17,099 nucleotides of DNA, taken from the NCBI GenBank assembly GCA_046728075.1, contig JBKPDV010000139.1, positions 1 through 17,099 of the forward strand. The letters run 5' to 3'. The position numbers were made by a program, and so were the translations under genes. Positions 7,370 to 14,361 of this stretch are shown in pieces (position 1 is the stretch's first letter; the number at the start of each line of letters is the position of its first letter). This DNA comes from JBKPDV01 sp046728075 (GTDB taxonomy: Bacteria; Acidobacteriota; Thermoanaerobaculia; UBA5066; Gp7-AA6). The notes below the pieces were generated by a model that saw only the letters and a list, made by a program, of their open reading frames with translations, was not told where the DNA came from and made no database searches.

Positions 7370-7964
7370 GACGCGTCAGGAGAGCACGAGGATCGCCCGC
7401 CTCCTGGAACAAGCGCACCGCCGCCACTCCCGCGATCCGATCGCGGTAGGGGAGCAGCTGCCCGACGTTCTCGAGGTTCATCCCGCCGATGGCATAGACC
7501 TCCGCCTCGTGGCTGGAGCTCGGCGGCAGCGCCGCCAGTACCTCGGGACCGAGGGGCTTCCCGTAGGCGCGTTTGGAGGGCGTGTCGAAGATCGGGCCCA
7601 GGACCACGACGTCGGCCCCTGCTTCGATCGCGGCAGCCGCTTCTGCGGCGGAGTGAGTGGACACTCCGACGCGAAAGCCTCGCGGGGTGTTCGCCTTCAC
7701 GCGTTGCACGGGCAAACCCGATGCGGGCAGATGGACACCGTCGGCGCCGCAGGCGAGCGCCACGTCGAAACGGCGGTTGACGGAGAGGGGCGTCGAACCC
7801 AGGATTTGCCGCGCGCGGCTCGCCCGGGCGAGCAGCTCGGAGTCGGTGCAATCGTTTTCCCTCAACTGCACCGAAAGGCCTCCTGCGTCCGCCAGCGCCG
7901 CGAGCACTTCTTCCAGCCGCTCGCTTCCGACGGCGGCGCGGTCGGTCACGTACAGGCCCTTCAC
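7356..7964 (-). CDS. Thiamine phosphate synthase/TenI family protein
   Basis: A 202-residue (beta/alpha)8 protein of the ThiE/TenI superfamily. ThiE joins HMP-pyrophosphate to thiazole phosphate to give thiamine phosphate; TenI is a thiazole tautomerase. Visible blocks are GLYVTDR (3-9), QLREND, ADGVHLPASGLP, GVSTHS, ADVVVLGPIF and the phosphate-binding AIGGMNLENV. The Mg-pyrophosphate aspartates of ThiE are missing: the usual NDD/NDR is NRR and the usual GQED is PASG. The His in GVSTHS aligns with the region of the TenI catalytic His. This favours a TenI-like or divergent role over classical ThiE. The start GTG 7964 overlaps the upstream stop as GTGA; a longer reading to 8159 gives an N-terminus with no family similarity. 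No thiamine riboswitch or other thi gene is present in the window. Confidence 0.85.
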   Translation of the reverse strand: MKGLYVTDRAAVGSERLEEVLAALADAGGLSVQLRENDCTDSELLARASRARQILGSTPLSVNRRFDVALACGADGVHLPASGLPVQRVKANTPRGFRVGVSTHSAAEAAAAIEAGADVVVLGPIFDTPSKRAYGKPLGPEVLAALPPSSSHEAEVYAIGGMNLENVGQLLPYRDRIAGVAAVRLFQEAGDPRALLTRLAAL

Positions 7965-8206
7965 GGCTTGTCCGGATCGGGCGCAGGCGGGTCGAGCGTC
8001 CGCGAAAGGACTCTCAGATCCGCGATCCCGACCGCCAGATGCAGCAAGCCCAGCCCGGAAACGAAACCGCGAAAGAATCCGGAGGCCGATATTCCCGCCG
8101 CGGCGCGAGCCGATGGCGACCAGGGCCGAAGCAGGAGGTAGACGCCGACGGCCGTGCAATAGAAGACGAACAGCACGGATCCGGCAAGGGAGAGGGCGCG
8201 GCGCAT
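7961..8206 (-). CDS. Small two-helix membrane protein, unknown function
   Basis: I do not recognise a family. From ATG 8206 it encodes 81 residues: a basic N-terminus (MRRALS), a first hydrophobic helix (about 7-26, LAGSVLFVFYCTAVGVYLLL), a short loop, a second hydrophobic stretch (about 44-62, FFRGFVSGLGLLHLAVGIAD) and a Pro/Asp-rich tail. This suggests an integral membrane protein with two spans. The frame stays open upstream to 8326, but that extension runs through short direct repeats and shares its start with the divergent gene, so it is probably not translated. Its TGA overlaps the GTG of the ThiE/TenI gene, so it appears to be the first gene of a minus-strand operon with thiE, mscS and acpS. 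No clear ribosome-binding site was seen. Confidence 0.6.
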   Translation of the reverse strand: MRRALSLAGSVLFVFYCTAVGVYLLLRPWSPSARAAAGISASGFFRGFVSGLGLLHLAVGIADLRVLSRTLDPPAPDPDKP

Positions 8207-8324
8207 CGGGGGATTGTAAGCAATCGCGATGATCGCCCTGGTCGCGGCGTGATCCTCGTCAGCGAGAACCGAAATCCCGGCGATCTCGGCGTTCTCGCCG
8301 ATCTCGGCGATAATCGCCCGTCTC
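8207..8324. promoter_or_regulatory. Divergent intergenic region with short direct repeats
   Basis: This 118-base gap separates divergent genes and must carry promoters for both the thiE-mscS-acpS direction and sthA. It contains CGATCTCGGCG at 8281-8291 and again at 8299-8309 (18-base period), and a small dyad GATTG-N4-CAATC at 8212-8225. No convincing -35/-10 pair could be assigned on either strand. Confidence 0.4.
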
Positions 8325-10310
8325 ATGACTGAGGTCGAGAAGTTCGATCTGGTGGTCCTGGGTTCGGGCCCGGGCGGAGAAAAGGGCGCCGCGCAAGCGG
8401 CCTACTTCGGCAAGCGGGTGGCTCTCGTCGAGCGATCCACTGACGTGGGCGGCGCCTGCGTGCACACGGGAACGCTCCCGTCCAAAACCCTGCGCGAGAC
8501 CGCCCTCTATCTGACCGGCTTCCGGCGCCGCGAGCTCTACGGGATGAGCGTGCGGCTCGACCGGAAGAAGAGCCTGCGCCAGCTCGTCGGCCGCCTGCAA
8601 GAGGTGACCCAGGCGCAGACCCAGCAGATTCGCCGCAACCTCGCGCGCCACGCGGTGCCGGTTGTCACCGGGCGCGCCGCCTTCGAGGACGACCACACCG
8701 TTGCGATCCTGGACGCCGAAGACCAGGTCTCGCGCCGCTTGAGCGCGGACGTCTTTCTGATCGCGACAGGCTCTTCCCCCTTCCTGCCGCCGGGGACCGC
8801 CGGAGATCCGGACGTCGTCGACAGCGACCGAATCCTCAATCTGGATCGCGTCCCCACGACGATGACGGTCGTCGGCGGCGGAGTGATCGGAACGGAGTAT
8901 GCGTGTCTGTTTGCCGCGCTGGGAACCCGCTTGACGCTCGTGGAGGGTCGCGACCGGCTGCTGGGCGGCGTGGACGAGGAGCTGTCGACCGCGATCGAGC
9001 TGACACTGGAAAGAATGGGCGCTCAGATTCTGCTCGGTGACGCGGTGGAATCGATCGTTCGCGAACCGGGGCGCGCGACCAACGCCCTTCGGCTGAAGTT
9101 GAAGTCGGGCCGCAAGATCCGGGCCGACAAGGTCCTGTTCTCCGCCGGCCGCGCCGGCAACACGGGGGGACTGAATCTGGAAAAGATCGGCGTCACGGCG
9201 ACGCCCCGGGGCCACGTATCCGTCAATGAGCACTTCCAGACGAGCGTGCCCCACATCTACGCCGTCGGCGACGTGATCGGTTTTCCCGCGCTGGCCTCGG
9301 TCTCGATGGAGCAGGCACGGGTGGCCATGTGCCACGCGTTCGGGATCACTTACAAGACTTCGATGCCTTCCTACACTCCGTACGGCATCTACTCGATTCC
9401 CGAGATCTCATCGATCGGCCCCTCGGAGCAGGATTTAAAGAGCAAGGGGACCGATTATGAGATTGGCCGAGCGCGTTTCGAAAACAACGCGCGGGGCCAG
9501 ATCATCGGGGAGAACGAAGGCCTGATCAAGCTCCTGTTCGATCCTTCGACGCGCAAGTTGCTGGCCGCTCACATCCTCGGAGACCAGGCGACGGAGCTCA
9601 TCCACATCCCGATGTTCGTGATGGCCCAGGGCGGGACGATCTCCGCGTTCATCGATACGGTCTTCAACTTTCCGACTCTCGCGGAGAGCTTCAAGTACGC
9701 GGCGTACGACGGACTGCAGCGTCTCGAGCGCCGGTCGCGCCCTTCGGACGGAACCGCGCGCGCAACGCGCAGCGATCCGGCGACGCGGTCGTATTTCGCC
9801 GGCGTGGACCTGGTGCGCCCGGGGCTGGTCGCCGGCCGTCCCAGCACGGTTTGCATCATGGATCGCTGGAGGCGCTGCCGCTTCTCCACCTGGGCCTACG
9901 AGGAGAGTGGAGTCGGGATCCTGCCCGAAGAGGTCGAGACGATGGGGTCCGTCCTCGCCGTCGGATGCGGCGAAGACGTCCCCGAAGAGCTGTTGGCCGG
10001 GCTGCGGCGGCACGGCCGCGGAATCGTCGGCGAAACTTCGGAGGATTGCGTGGAGATCGTTCTGGCACGTCCCACCGATCTCTGGCGAGCGTGGGCCCAG
10101 ATGGGAAAGGCAAAGCGGCCGGCCACCCCAACGGCGCGCCGCCTCCGCTACGAGATTCTCCGCGCCGAGTCGCTGGAGTTTCCCGTCGGCCCCGACGCCA
10201 TCCACGACGACCAGCTCGACGCCGCCGCGGCCGCGTACGCCGCGTACCTCTGGGCGACCAAGCAGGCCAGCGCCGAAGGCGCCTATGTCACCATCACGAG
10301 CCGCGGCTGA
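8325..10310 (+). CDS. sthA: Soluble pyridine nucleotide transhydrogenase (SthA) with C-terminal DUF429-like domain
   Basis: Residues 1-470 form a complete Si-specific NAD(P)+ transhydrogenase, a cytoplasmic FAD enzyme that moves reducing equivalents between NADPH and NADH. It has the FAD motif GSGPGG (13-18), GGACVHTGTLPSK with Cys45 but Thr50 in place of the second redox cysteine (as in SthA, unlike lipoamide dehydrogenase), a second dinucleotide motif VVGGGVIGTEYA near 182, the FAD-binding IYAVGDVIG near 308, and the C-terminal IHIPMFVMAQGG. E. coli SthA is 466 residues. The frame then continues through a Ser/Arg/Thr linker (471-489) into a ~170-residue region starting YFAGVDL (Asp495) and ending with IHDDQLDAAAAAYAAYL (His627, Asp632), a pattern like DUF429 RNase-H-fold proteins, though the middle acidic motif is not evident. 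The ATG is used; no strong ribosome-binding site is seen. Confidence 0.9.
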   Translation: MTEVEKFDLVVLGSGPGGEKGAAQAAYFGKRVALVERSTDVGGACVHTGTLPSKTLRETALYLTGFRRRELYGMSVRLDRKKSLRQLVGRLQEVTQAQTQQIRRNLARHAVPVVTGRAAFEDDHTVAILDAEDQVSRRLSADVFLIATGSSPFLPPGTAGDPDVVDSDRILNLDRVPTTMTVVGGGVIGTEYACLFAALGTRLTLVEGRDRLLGGVDEELSTAIELTLERMGAQILLGDAVESIVREPGRATNALRLKLKSGRKIRADKVLFSAGRAGNTGGLNLEKIGVTATPRGHVSVNEHFQTSVPHIYAVGDVIGFPALASVSMEQARVAMCHAFGITYKTSMPSYTPYGIYSIPEISSIGPSEQDLKSKGTDYEIGRARFENNARGQIIGENEGLIKLLFDPSTRKLLAAHILGDQATELIHIPMFVMAQGGTISAFIDTVFNFPTLAESFKYAAYDGLQRLERRSRPSDGTARATRSDPATRSYFAGVDLVRPGLVAGRPSTVCIMDRWRRCRFSTWAYEESGVGILPEEVETMGSVLAVGCGEDVPEELLAGLRRHGRGIVGETSEDCVEIVLARPTDLWRAWAQMGKAKRPATPTARRLRYEILRAESLEFPVGPDAIHDDQLDAAAAAYAAYLWATKQASAEGAYVTITSRG

Positions 10311-10322
10311 GCGAAGAGGCCG

Positions 10323-10781
10323 TTGTCGAAGCCGTCCGATTCCCGATCGCGAGCGTGGGCGCTGCTCTTTGCAAGGCTCACTTTGGGATTCATCTTTTTC
10401 ATGGCCGGAGTCTTCAAGGTCTTCTCACTAACCCCCGCCGGACACGTCCGCAAGTGGTTCCTTCCCTTCCAGGACACTTTCCTGCCGGTGTGGTCGCTCT
10501 GGGTCGTCGGCCTGCTGATCCCCTTCGTCGAGCTCCTCGGAGGAGCTCTTCTCTTGCTGGGGTGGCGGGTCTATTCGGCTCTCCTTGCGCTCGGCGCGGT
10601 CTTAGTCGTGGTCACCTTTGGGCACCTTCTCCACGAACCCTTGTACCCGTTCCACGAGCACGTCATTCCCCGCCTGGCCCTCCTTCTCTTCCTGCTCGTC
10701 ATGCCCCGCGACGAAGATCGTTTCTCCCTCGATCGCGTCCTTGCCGCGCGATCGAGTGAAACAGAACCTCGGCACACATGA
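10323..10781 (+). CDS. DoxX/MauE-like four-helix membrane protein
   Basis: The 152-residue integral membrane protein has hydrophobic helices around 13-35, 55-77 and 83-102 and near 115-127. The first helix carries ARLTLGFIFFMAGVFKVF and the second FVELLGGALLLLGW, the pattern of the DoxX/MauE family, whose members are often tied to redox or quinone-linked functions but mostly lack assigned reactions. The start is TTG at 10323, preceded by AAGAGG (10314-10319) and only 12 bases after the sthA stop. It is probably co-transcribed with the transhydrogenase, which is consistent with a loose redox theme but not proof of it. No earlier ATG is available in this frame close to the first helix; an ATG within that helix would truncate it. 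Confidence 0.75.
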   Translation: MSKPSDSRSRAWALLFARLTLGFIFFMAGVFKVFSLTPAGHVRKWFLPFQDTFLPVWSLWVVGLLIPFVELLGGALLLLGWRVYSALLALGAVLVVVTFGHLLHEPLYPFHEHVIPRLALLLFLLVMPRDEDRFSLDRVLAARSSETEPRHT

Positions 10782-10827
10782 TGCATTGCACAGGAACCGA
10801 CTAGGGACTCTGAGAAGGAGGAGACAA

Positions 10828-11022
10828 ATGGCCAGGTACGGCAAGAAGGCATCCGAGAAGGTCGAGCGGGCGATGCGCGAGCGCAAGAAGGGGACGCTGA
10901 AGAGCGGACGATCCGGCAAGAAGGTGAAGAGCCGCAAGCAGGCCATCGCCATCGGGCTGTCCGAGGCACGGCGAGCGGGAGGCAAGGTTCCCCGCAAGAA
11001 GTCTTCCTCGAAAAAGAAATAG
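10828..11022 (+). CDS. Small Lys/Arg-rich DUF6496-like protein
   Basis: A 64-residue, very basic protein with 16 Lys and 9 Arg against 4 Glu and no Asp. The central block KSGRSGKKVKSRKQAIAIGL (25-44), followed by SEARRAGGKVP, is what I recall of the DUF6496 family, which has no established function. The tail is a run of Ser and Lys. Its composition suggests nucleic-acid binding, by analogy with small histone-like basic proteins; this is inference. ATG 10828 has a strong ribosome-binding site AAGGAGGA at 10815-10822, so despite its size the gene is convincing. It lies 46 bases after the DoxX-like gene on the same strand and is followed by a convergent repeat-rich intergenic region. Confidence 0.85.
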   Translation: MARYGKKASEKVERAMRERKKGTLKSGRSGKKVKSRKQAIAIGLSEARRAGGKVPRKKSSSKKK

Positions 11023-11090
11023 CGGCGGCGAGCGGGCGTTGTGCCGCTGCTCGGAATCCGCGGCTGTCCTCTCGGGGCCGCCACTTCCAA

Positions 11091-11176
11091 TGTCATCCCG
11101 AGCGAAGCGAGGTATCTGCTCTCGTCATTCCAACCGCCGGGGCAGATTCCTCGTCGCTGCGCTCTTCGGAATGACA
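11091..11176. repeat. TGTCAT-type interspersed palindromic element
   Basis: Left arm 11091-11119 (begins TGTCATCCCGAGCG, ends ATCTGC) and right arm 11142-11176 (begins GCAGATTCCTCG, ends GGAATGACA) form an inverted repeat with two 3-base offsets. Outer TGTCAT and inner ATCTGC blocks match exactly. This is the form of a palindromic repeat scattered through many environmental bacterial genomes; it encodes no transposase and could be a MITE-like element moved in trans. It lies in the convergent gap beside the terminator. Confidence 0.75.
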
Positions 11177-11185
11177 ACGTCGGAC

Positions 11186-11213
11186 AAAAAAAGCCGCGCC
11201 TTTGAGGCGCGGC
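11186..11213 (-). terminator. Rho-independent terminator of the FecR/DUF6600 gene
   Basis: A perfect 8-bp stem, GCCGCGCC (11193-11200) with GGCGCGGC (11206-11213) and a 5-base loop, is followed on the minus strand by seven T residues (AAAAAAA at 11186-11192 on the plus strand). It lies 66 bases beyond the FecR/DUF6600 stop. Confidence 0.93.
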
Positions 11214-11238
11214 ATGAAGGAGGGAGACCTCGGAAGAT

Positions 11239-11262
11239 CCGCCGGGAAATCCCTTCCGGCGG
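11239..11262. other. Hairpin between FecR/DUF6600 stop and terminator
   Basis: CCGCCGG (11239-11245) and CCGGCGG (11256-11262) form a perfect 7-bp stem around a 10-base loop. It sits 17 bases past the stop of the minus-strand gene, upstream of the T-tract terminator, and has no T-run of its own; it may stabilise the 3' end of the message. Confidence 0.5.
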
Positions 11263-11279
11263 CCTAGTCATCTCGTTAT

Positions 11280-13463
11280 CTAGTTGTCCTTGCGACCCCG
11301 TTCCGGGGGAGGCGCCGGCGCATGCCGCGGTTCGGCGCGGGGCTCTGCGCGAGGAGGCGGGGCCGGGGCAGGCGCCGGGGCCCGTTCCACTCGTGGCGGA
11401 GGACCGGAGTCCGGGCGGGAGACGTGTTCGCGTGGAGCCGGTTCCGCGCGGTATTCACGCGGCGGTGCCGGACGATATTCGCGCGCCGGCGCGCCGGACT
11501 CCCGATCCTGCGTCCTCCAGCTGCGCTCACGAGGAGCGCCTTCGCCGTCCGGATTCCTCCGATTGGGGACGGAACCCTCGATCACGCGGCGAGCCGGCGG
11601 GATCTCGGACCGCGAGCGCCAGCCCTCCTCGCGGGGGGCGCGCTCGACGTTGCGCGCCTCCGGCCTCGCCTCGCGGTCGACCGGCCGCGTGTCCGGCCGC
11701 GCGACCTCGGGAGCGCCCTCTCTTCCGCGGGACTCGACCGAGCGCGGCGAGGTGCGGGAACGCCACTCTGCATCGGCCCGCGGGCCGCGCTCCGCTCGAT
11801 CCGTCATGGCGGGCGCCGGAGATCCTCTGCCGGTCACTTCGCGAGCCGCTGGAGCTTGCGCGAGCGGTTCGCGGCTTCTCTCGACGCGCGATGCCGGCTC
11901 ACGACCGATGTCGGCAAGCGAAGCGCCGCGCTCCACGCGCGCCCCGCGCGGCGCGACATCGGCGACGCCGGGTCCGGCCAGCCGGCCGCGGTCGACCACG
12001 ACCGCGCGCTGCTCGACCGCCTGAAGCGTCGAGCTCGGAAGCGTCCTTTGCCGGGCCAGGATCGGCGCGAGCCGCGACGAGTCGTCGGCCGAGGTGCCCC
12101 GTCCGATGACGCGCGGCGCCTCCCTCACGAAGCTCTGTATGGCCTGACGCCCCTCGCCGGGCCGGGCACTCACCACGATCGGCCGCGAGGAAATCGCGAC
12201 GGTCCCCGCGCCGAGGCGCTCCGCGACGCGCGAACCCGGAATCACATCCATCCGGCCCGTGTGCCCGCCGAATCCGCCGTGGCCGGTGAAGTTCCAACCC
12301 CGGAAGTCGACCGAATGGCTGTTGAAGACTCCGTTGATCGAGATGTAGACGTTGGACCGGTTGTACCAGTTCAGCCGCCGGTAGTAGTTGTCGTACCAGG
12401 GACTCCAGTAGGAATACCAACCGATCGGGCACCATCCGACGTAGCTCGGCGTATAGGCCCAGTAAACCCACGCGGGCGAATAAACAGAGGCGGGGCGCCA
12501 GCACCACCGGTTCCAGGACGAGCTAAAGAACCAGGTGCCGTAATGAAACGGGTACCAGCCCCAGGGATCGTTCGACCACCAGGTCAGGCCCGCGGGTGTG
12601 TAGTACCAGCCGCCGTTGCTGTAAGGTGTCCATCCCGCCTCGACGCGCGGCGCCCAGACGTCGGAGTCGTACTCGTCGTTGTGCTGCCAGTCGCCGTATC
12701 CGTCCATGGCGACGACATCGTTCGCGTACTGTTGGTCCACGTAGCGTGCGGACACGCTGCGCGTCCCGTCCGCGGCTTCCAGCCGGTCGGCGGCCCAGAT
12801 GTCGAACCGGTCGCGGGAGAAGGAGCCGCGATCGATCTCCGGCTCTTCGTCGCCTCGCACCTGCAGGAATTCGCCTGCGCGCACGCGATAGGTTCCCGCT
12901 CGCGCGCGAATCTCTGCCGACCCCGAGCGCTCGACGACGGAGGTTCCGCGGCGCGAATCGAAATTCACCCGGGCGCGCCCGCCCCGGTTCACGTAAATTG
13001 TGGCGTCTTCCGTGTCGATCCGCGGGACCCGATCCGCCGTGTCGCCTCCCGCGAAGAGAACGAGGGATCCCTCCTCGAGGTTGATGACGGAGAACTGGTC
13101 CTCTTCACCCTGCTGATCTTTCAGGGACTCGAATCGCGCGCGCGTGCCACCCCCGGCCAGGAGGACGTTGCCGTCCGCCAGCGCGATCTCGGCGCGGCCT
13201 CCCTCGGAAACCACGAGCTCATCGCCGATGGAGACGGGCAGATTCCGCCGCGCGTCGACGCGGCCGTTGTAGCGCGAAACGAGCGAAACCTCGCCCGAGG
13301 TCTCACGCACGTAGGAGTAGCCGCTGCGGAGGTTGGCCGAACTGGAGGAGTAGCCCGAGACGTCGCTCGACGCGCTGGACACGTCAGCGTCGTCGGCGCG
13401 GGCGCTGCCGGCGGTCACCACCAGCATTGCCAGCCCGATCAGCGCTGTTCCGGTTCTCTTCAT
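11280..13463 (-). CDS. Exported FecR-domain/DUF6600 Trp/Tyr-rich protein
   Basis: From ATG 13463 the protein has 727 residues. A signal peptide (1-23, MKRTGTALIGLAMLVVTAGSARA) predicts export to the periplasm or envelope. Residues 50-205 form a FecR-like beta-rich domain (GEVSLVSRYNGRVDARRNLPVSIGDEL onward). Residues 250-350 are exceptionally Trp/Tyr-rich with the DUF6600 pattern YGDWQH, WTPYSNGGWYYTP, DPWGWYPFHYGTW and PAWVYWAYTPSYVGWCP. The remaining ~300 residues are low-complexity Arg/Pro/Glu/Ala-rich and probably disordered. Function is unknown; I infer a structural or binding role at the envelope. The start is fixed by the signal peptide and by GGAGGAG 7 bases upstream; an open extension to 13604 looks untranslated. 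It is a single-gene transcript with its own terminator, divergent from the CNBD gene. Confidence 0.88.
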   Translation of the reverse strand: MKRTGTALIGLAMLVVTAGSARADDADVSSASSDVSGYSSSSANLRSGYSYVRETSGEVSLVSRYNGRVDARRNLPVSIGDELVVSEGGRAEIALADGNVLLAGGGTRARFESLKDQQGEEDQFSVINLEEGSLVLFAGGDTADRVPRIDTEDATIYVNRGGRARVNFDSRRGTSVVERSGSAEIRARAGTYRVRAGEFLQVRGDEEPEIDRGSFSRDRFDIWAADRLEAADGTRSVSARYVDQQYANDVVAMDGYGDWQHNDEYDSDVWAPRVEAGWTPYSNGGWYYTPAGLTWWSNDPWGWYPFHYGTWFFSSSWNRWCWRPASVYSPAWVYWAYTPSYVGWCPIGWYSYWSPWYDNYYRRLNWYNRSNVYISINGVFNSHSVDFRGWNFTGHGGFGGHTGRMDVIPGSRVAERLGAGTVAISSRPIVVSARPGEGRQAIQSFVREAPRVIGRGTSADDSSRLAPILARQRTLPSSTLQAVEQRAVVVDRGRLAGPGVADVAPRGARVERGASLADIGREPASRVERSREPLAQAPAAREVTGRGSPAPAMTDRAERGPRADAEWRSRTSPRSVESRGREGAPEVARPDTRPVDREARPEARNVERAPREEGWRSRSEIPPARRVIEGSVPNRRNPDGEGAPRERSWRTQDRESGAPAREYRPAPPREYRAEPAPREHVSRPDSGPPPRVERAPAPAPAPPPRAEPRAEPRHAPAPPPERGRKDN

Positions 13464-13666
13464 GGTCTCCTCCAGGAAGGGGGAATTGCGAACCGCATGC
13501 CGGTCGCCGCCGCGACACCGCATATCCCAAATACCTGAAACAAATATACTTGTCGTCATACTGACCACATCCTGCTCCGGGCAGCCGTCCGCCATCGGAG
13601 ACACTTTCCCGCGCCGGGAGGACAGTCTCTCTAACGCTACAATCGCGCCCTTTCGGGGGCGACACC
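13464..13666. promoter_or_regulatory. Divergent promoter region with a 14-bp AT-rich palindrome
   Basis: This 203-base gap serves both the minus-strand FecR/DUF6600 gene and the plus-strand CNBD gene. An AT-rich patch carries ACAAATATACTTGT (13540-13553), a palindrome matching its reverse complement at 12 of 14 positions and a possible operator. TACAAT at 13638-13643 is one base off the -10 consensus for the plus-strand gene, but no matching -35 was found. CGCCC/GGGCG (13646-13661) can fold over the GGGGG that would serve as the ribosome-binding site. Confidence 0.4.
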
Positions 13667-14356
13667 ATGGAATCGGATCGCGACTACCAGCGGATCTTCC
13701 GGAGGGCGGGTCAAAGGTGGCTCGAGGGAGATGCCTCGGCGCTGCCCGACTTCGAGCGCGGAATCGAGATTGCGCTCGAAGAGGACGACATCCCGGCCGC
13801 CCTGGCCGCTCACCAGAAGTTGCTGGTCTGGAAGCCGGTCGACGTCGCGCTTCACCGCCGGGTCGCGCACGCGATCGCTTCCGCCCGAGATCGCGCCGAG
13901 CATGGGTCGGGCGAGGAGAACAGGCTGGCAGCGATCCCGCTTTTTTCGGGGATTCCGCGCGAGGAACTGGCGACCCTTCTCACGCTGGTTGCCCCGATCA
14001 AGGTTGCGCCCGGCTCTTCCGTCGTTCGCGAAGGAGAGCCCGGAGATTCCCTCTTCCTGATCGTTCAGGGACGTCTGCGAGTGTTCACGCGCGGGACTGA
14101 CGGGGCTGAGATCACGCTTGCCGAGCTCGGCCCCGGCGACTTCTTCGGGGAGGTCGCCTTGCTCACCCGGCGTCCCCGCACCGCTACGGTTTCCGCGATC
14201 ACCGAGGCGGAATTGCTGCGGCTCGATCAAAACACGGTTGACGAGCTGCGCCGCCGCCATCCCGACATCGACGCGTCGCTCTCGGAATTCCACCGGAGGC
14301 GAGCCGAGAGGACGGTGGAGGCCTTGATCGAGCGGATGAAGAGCGTCGGACACTGA
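13667..14356 (+). CDS. Cyclic-nucleotide-binding-domain protein with N-terminal helical region
   Basis: A 229-residue soluble protein. Residues 1-80 are helical with a TPR-like look (GDASALPDFERGIEIALEED, then AALAAHQKLL). Residues 91-208 form a cyclic-nucleotide-binding domain with the phosphate-binding cassette FGEVALLTRRPRTATV (160-175), including the Glu and the Arg-Thr pair expected for true cNMP binding. No DNA-binding helix-turn-helix follows the domain, so it is not a Crp/Fnr activator; the C-terminus is a charged helix. It may be a regulatory or scaffolding protein whose partner is unknown. The ATG is preceded by GGGGGC. It opens the plus-strand run def-cysS after a 61-base gap, and it is the second CNBD protein in the window. 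Confidence 0.88.
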   Translation: MESDRDYQRIFRRAGQRWLEGDASALPDFERGIEIALEEDDIPAALAAHQKLLVWKPVDVALHRRVAHAIASARDRAEHGSGEENRLAAIPLFSGIPREELATLLTLVAPIKVAPGSSVVREGEPGDSLFLIVQGRLRVFTRGTDGAEITLAELGPGDFFGEVALLTRRPRTATVSAITEAELLRLDQNTVDELRRRHPDIDASLSEFHRRRAERTVEALIERMKSVGH

Positions 14357-14361
14357 GAATT

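Noticed and set aside
7965..8324. Thiamine-pyrophosphate riboswitch upstream of the ThiE/TenI gene
   Set aside because: The start overlaps the preceding gene, and the operon leader lacks the CTGAGA and related conserved elements in suitable arrangement.
8207..8326. N-terminal extension of the small membrane protein to 8326
   Set aside because: It would begin on the same bases as the divergent sthA start, encodes repeat-derived sequence, and the internal ATG at 8206 gives a natural membrane-protein N-terminus.
8259..9335. Minus-strand open frame (358 codons) opposite sthA
   Set aside because: Antisense to the FAD and NAD-binding motifs of sthA; no family features.
11322..13538. Plus-strand open frame (738 codons) opposite the FecR/DUF6600 gene
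   Set aside because: The minus strand has a signal peptide, strong ribosome-binding site, recognisable domains and its own terminator; the plus frame has none.
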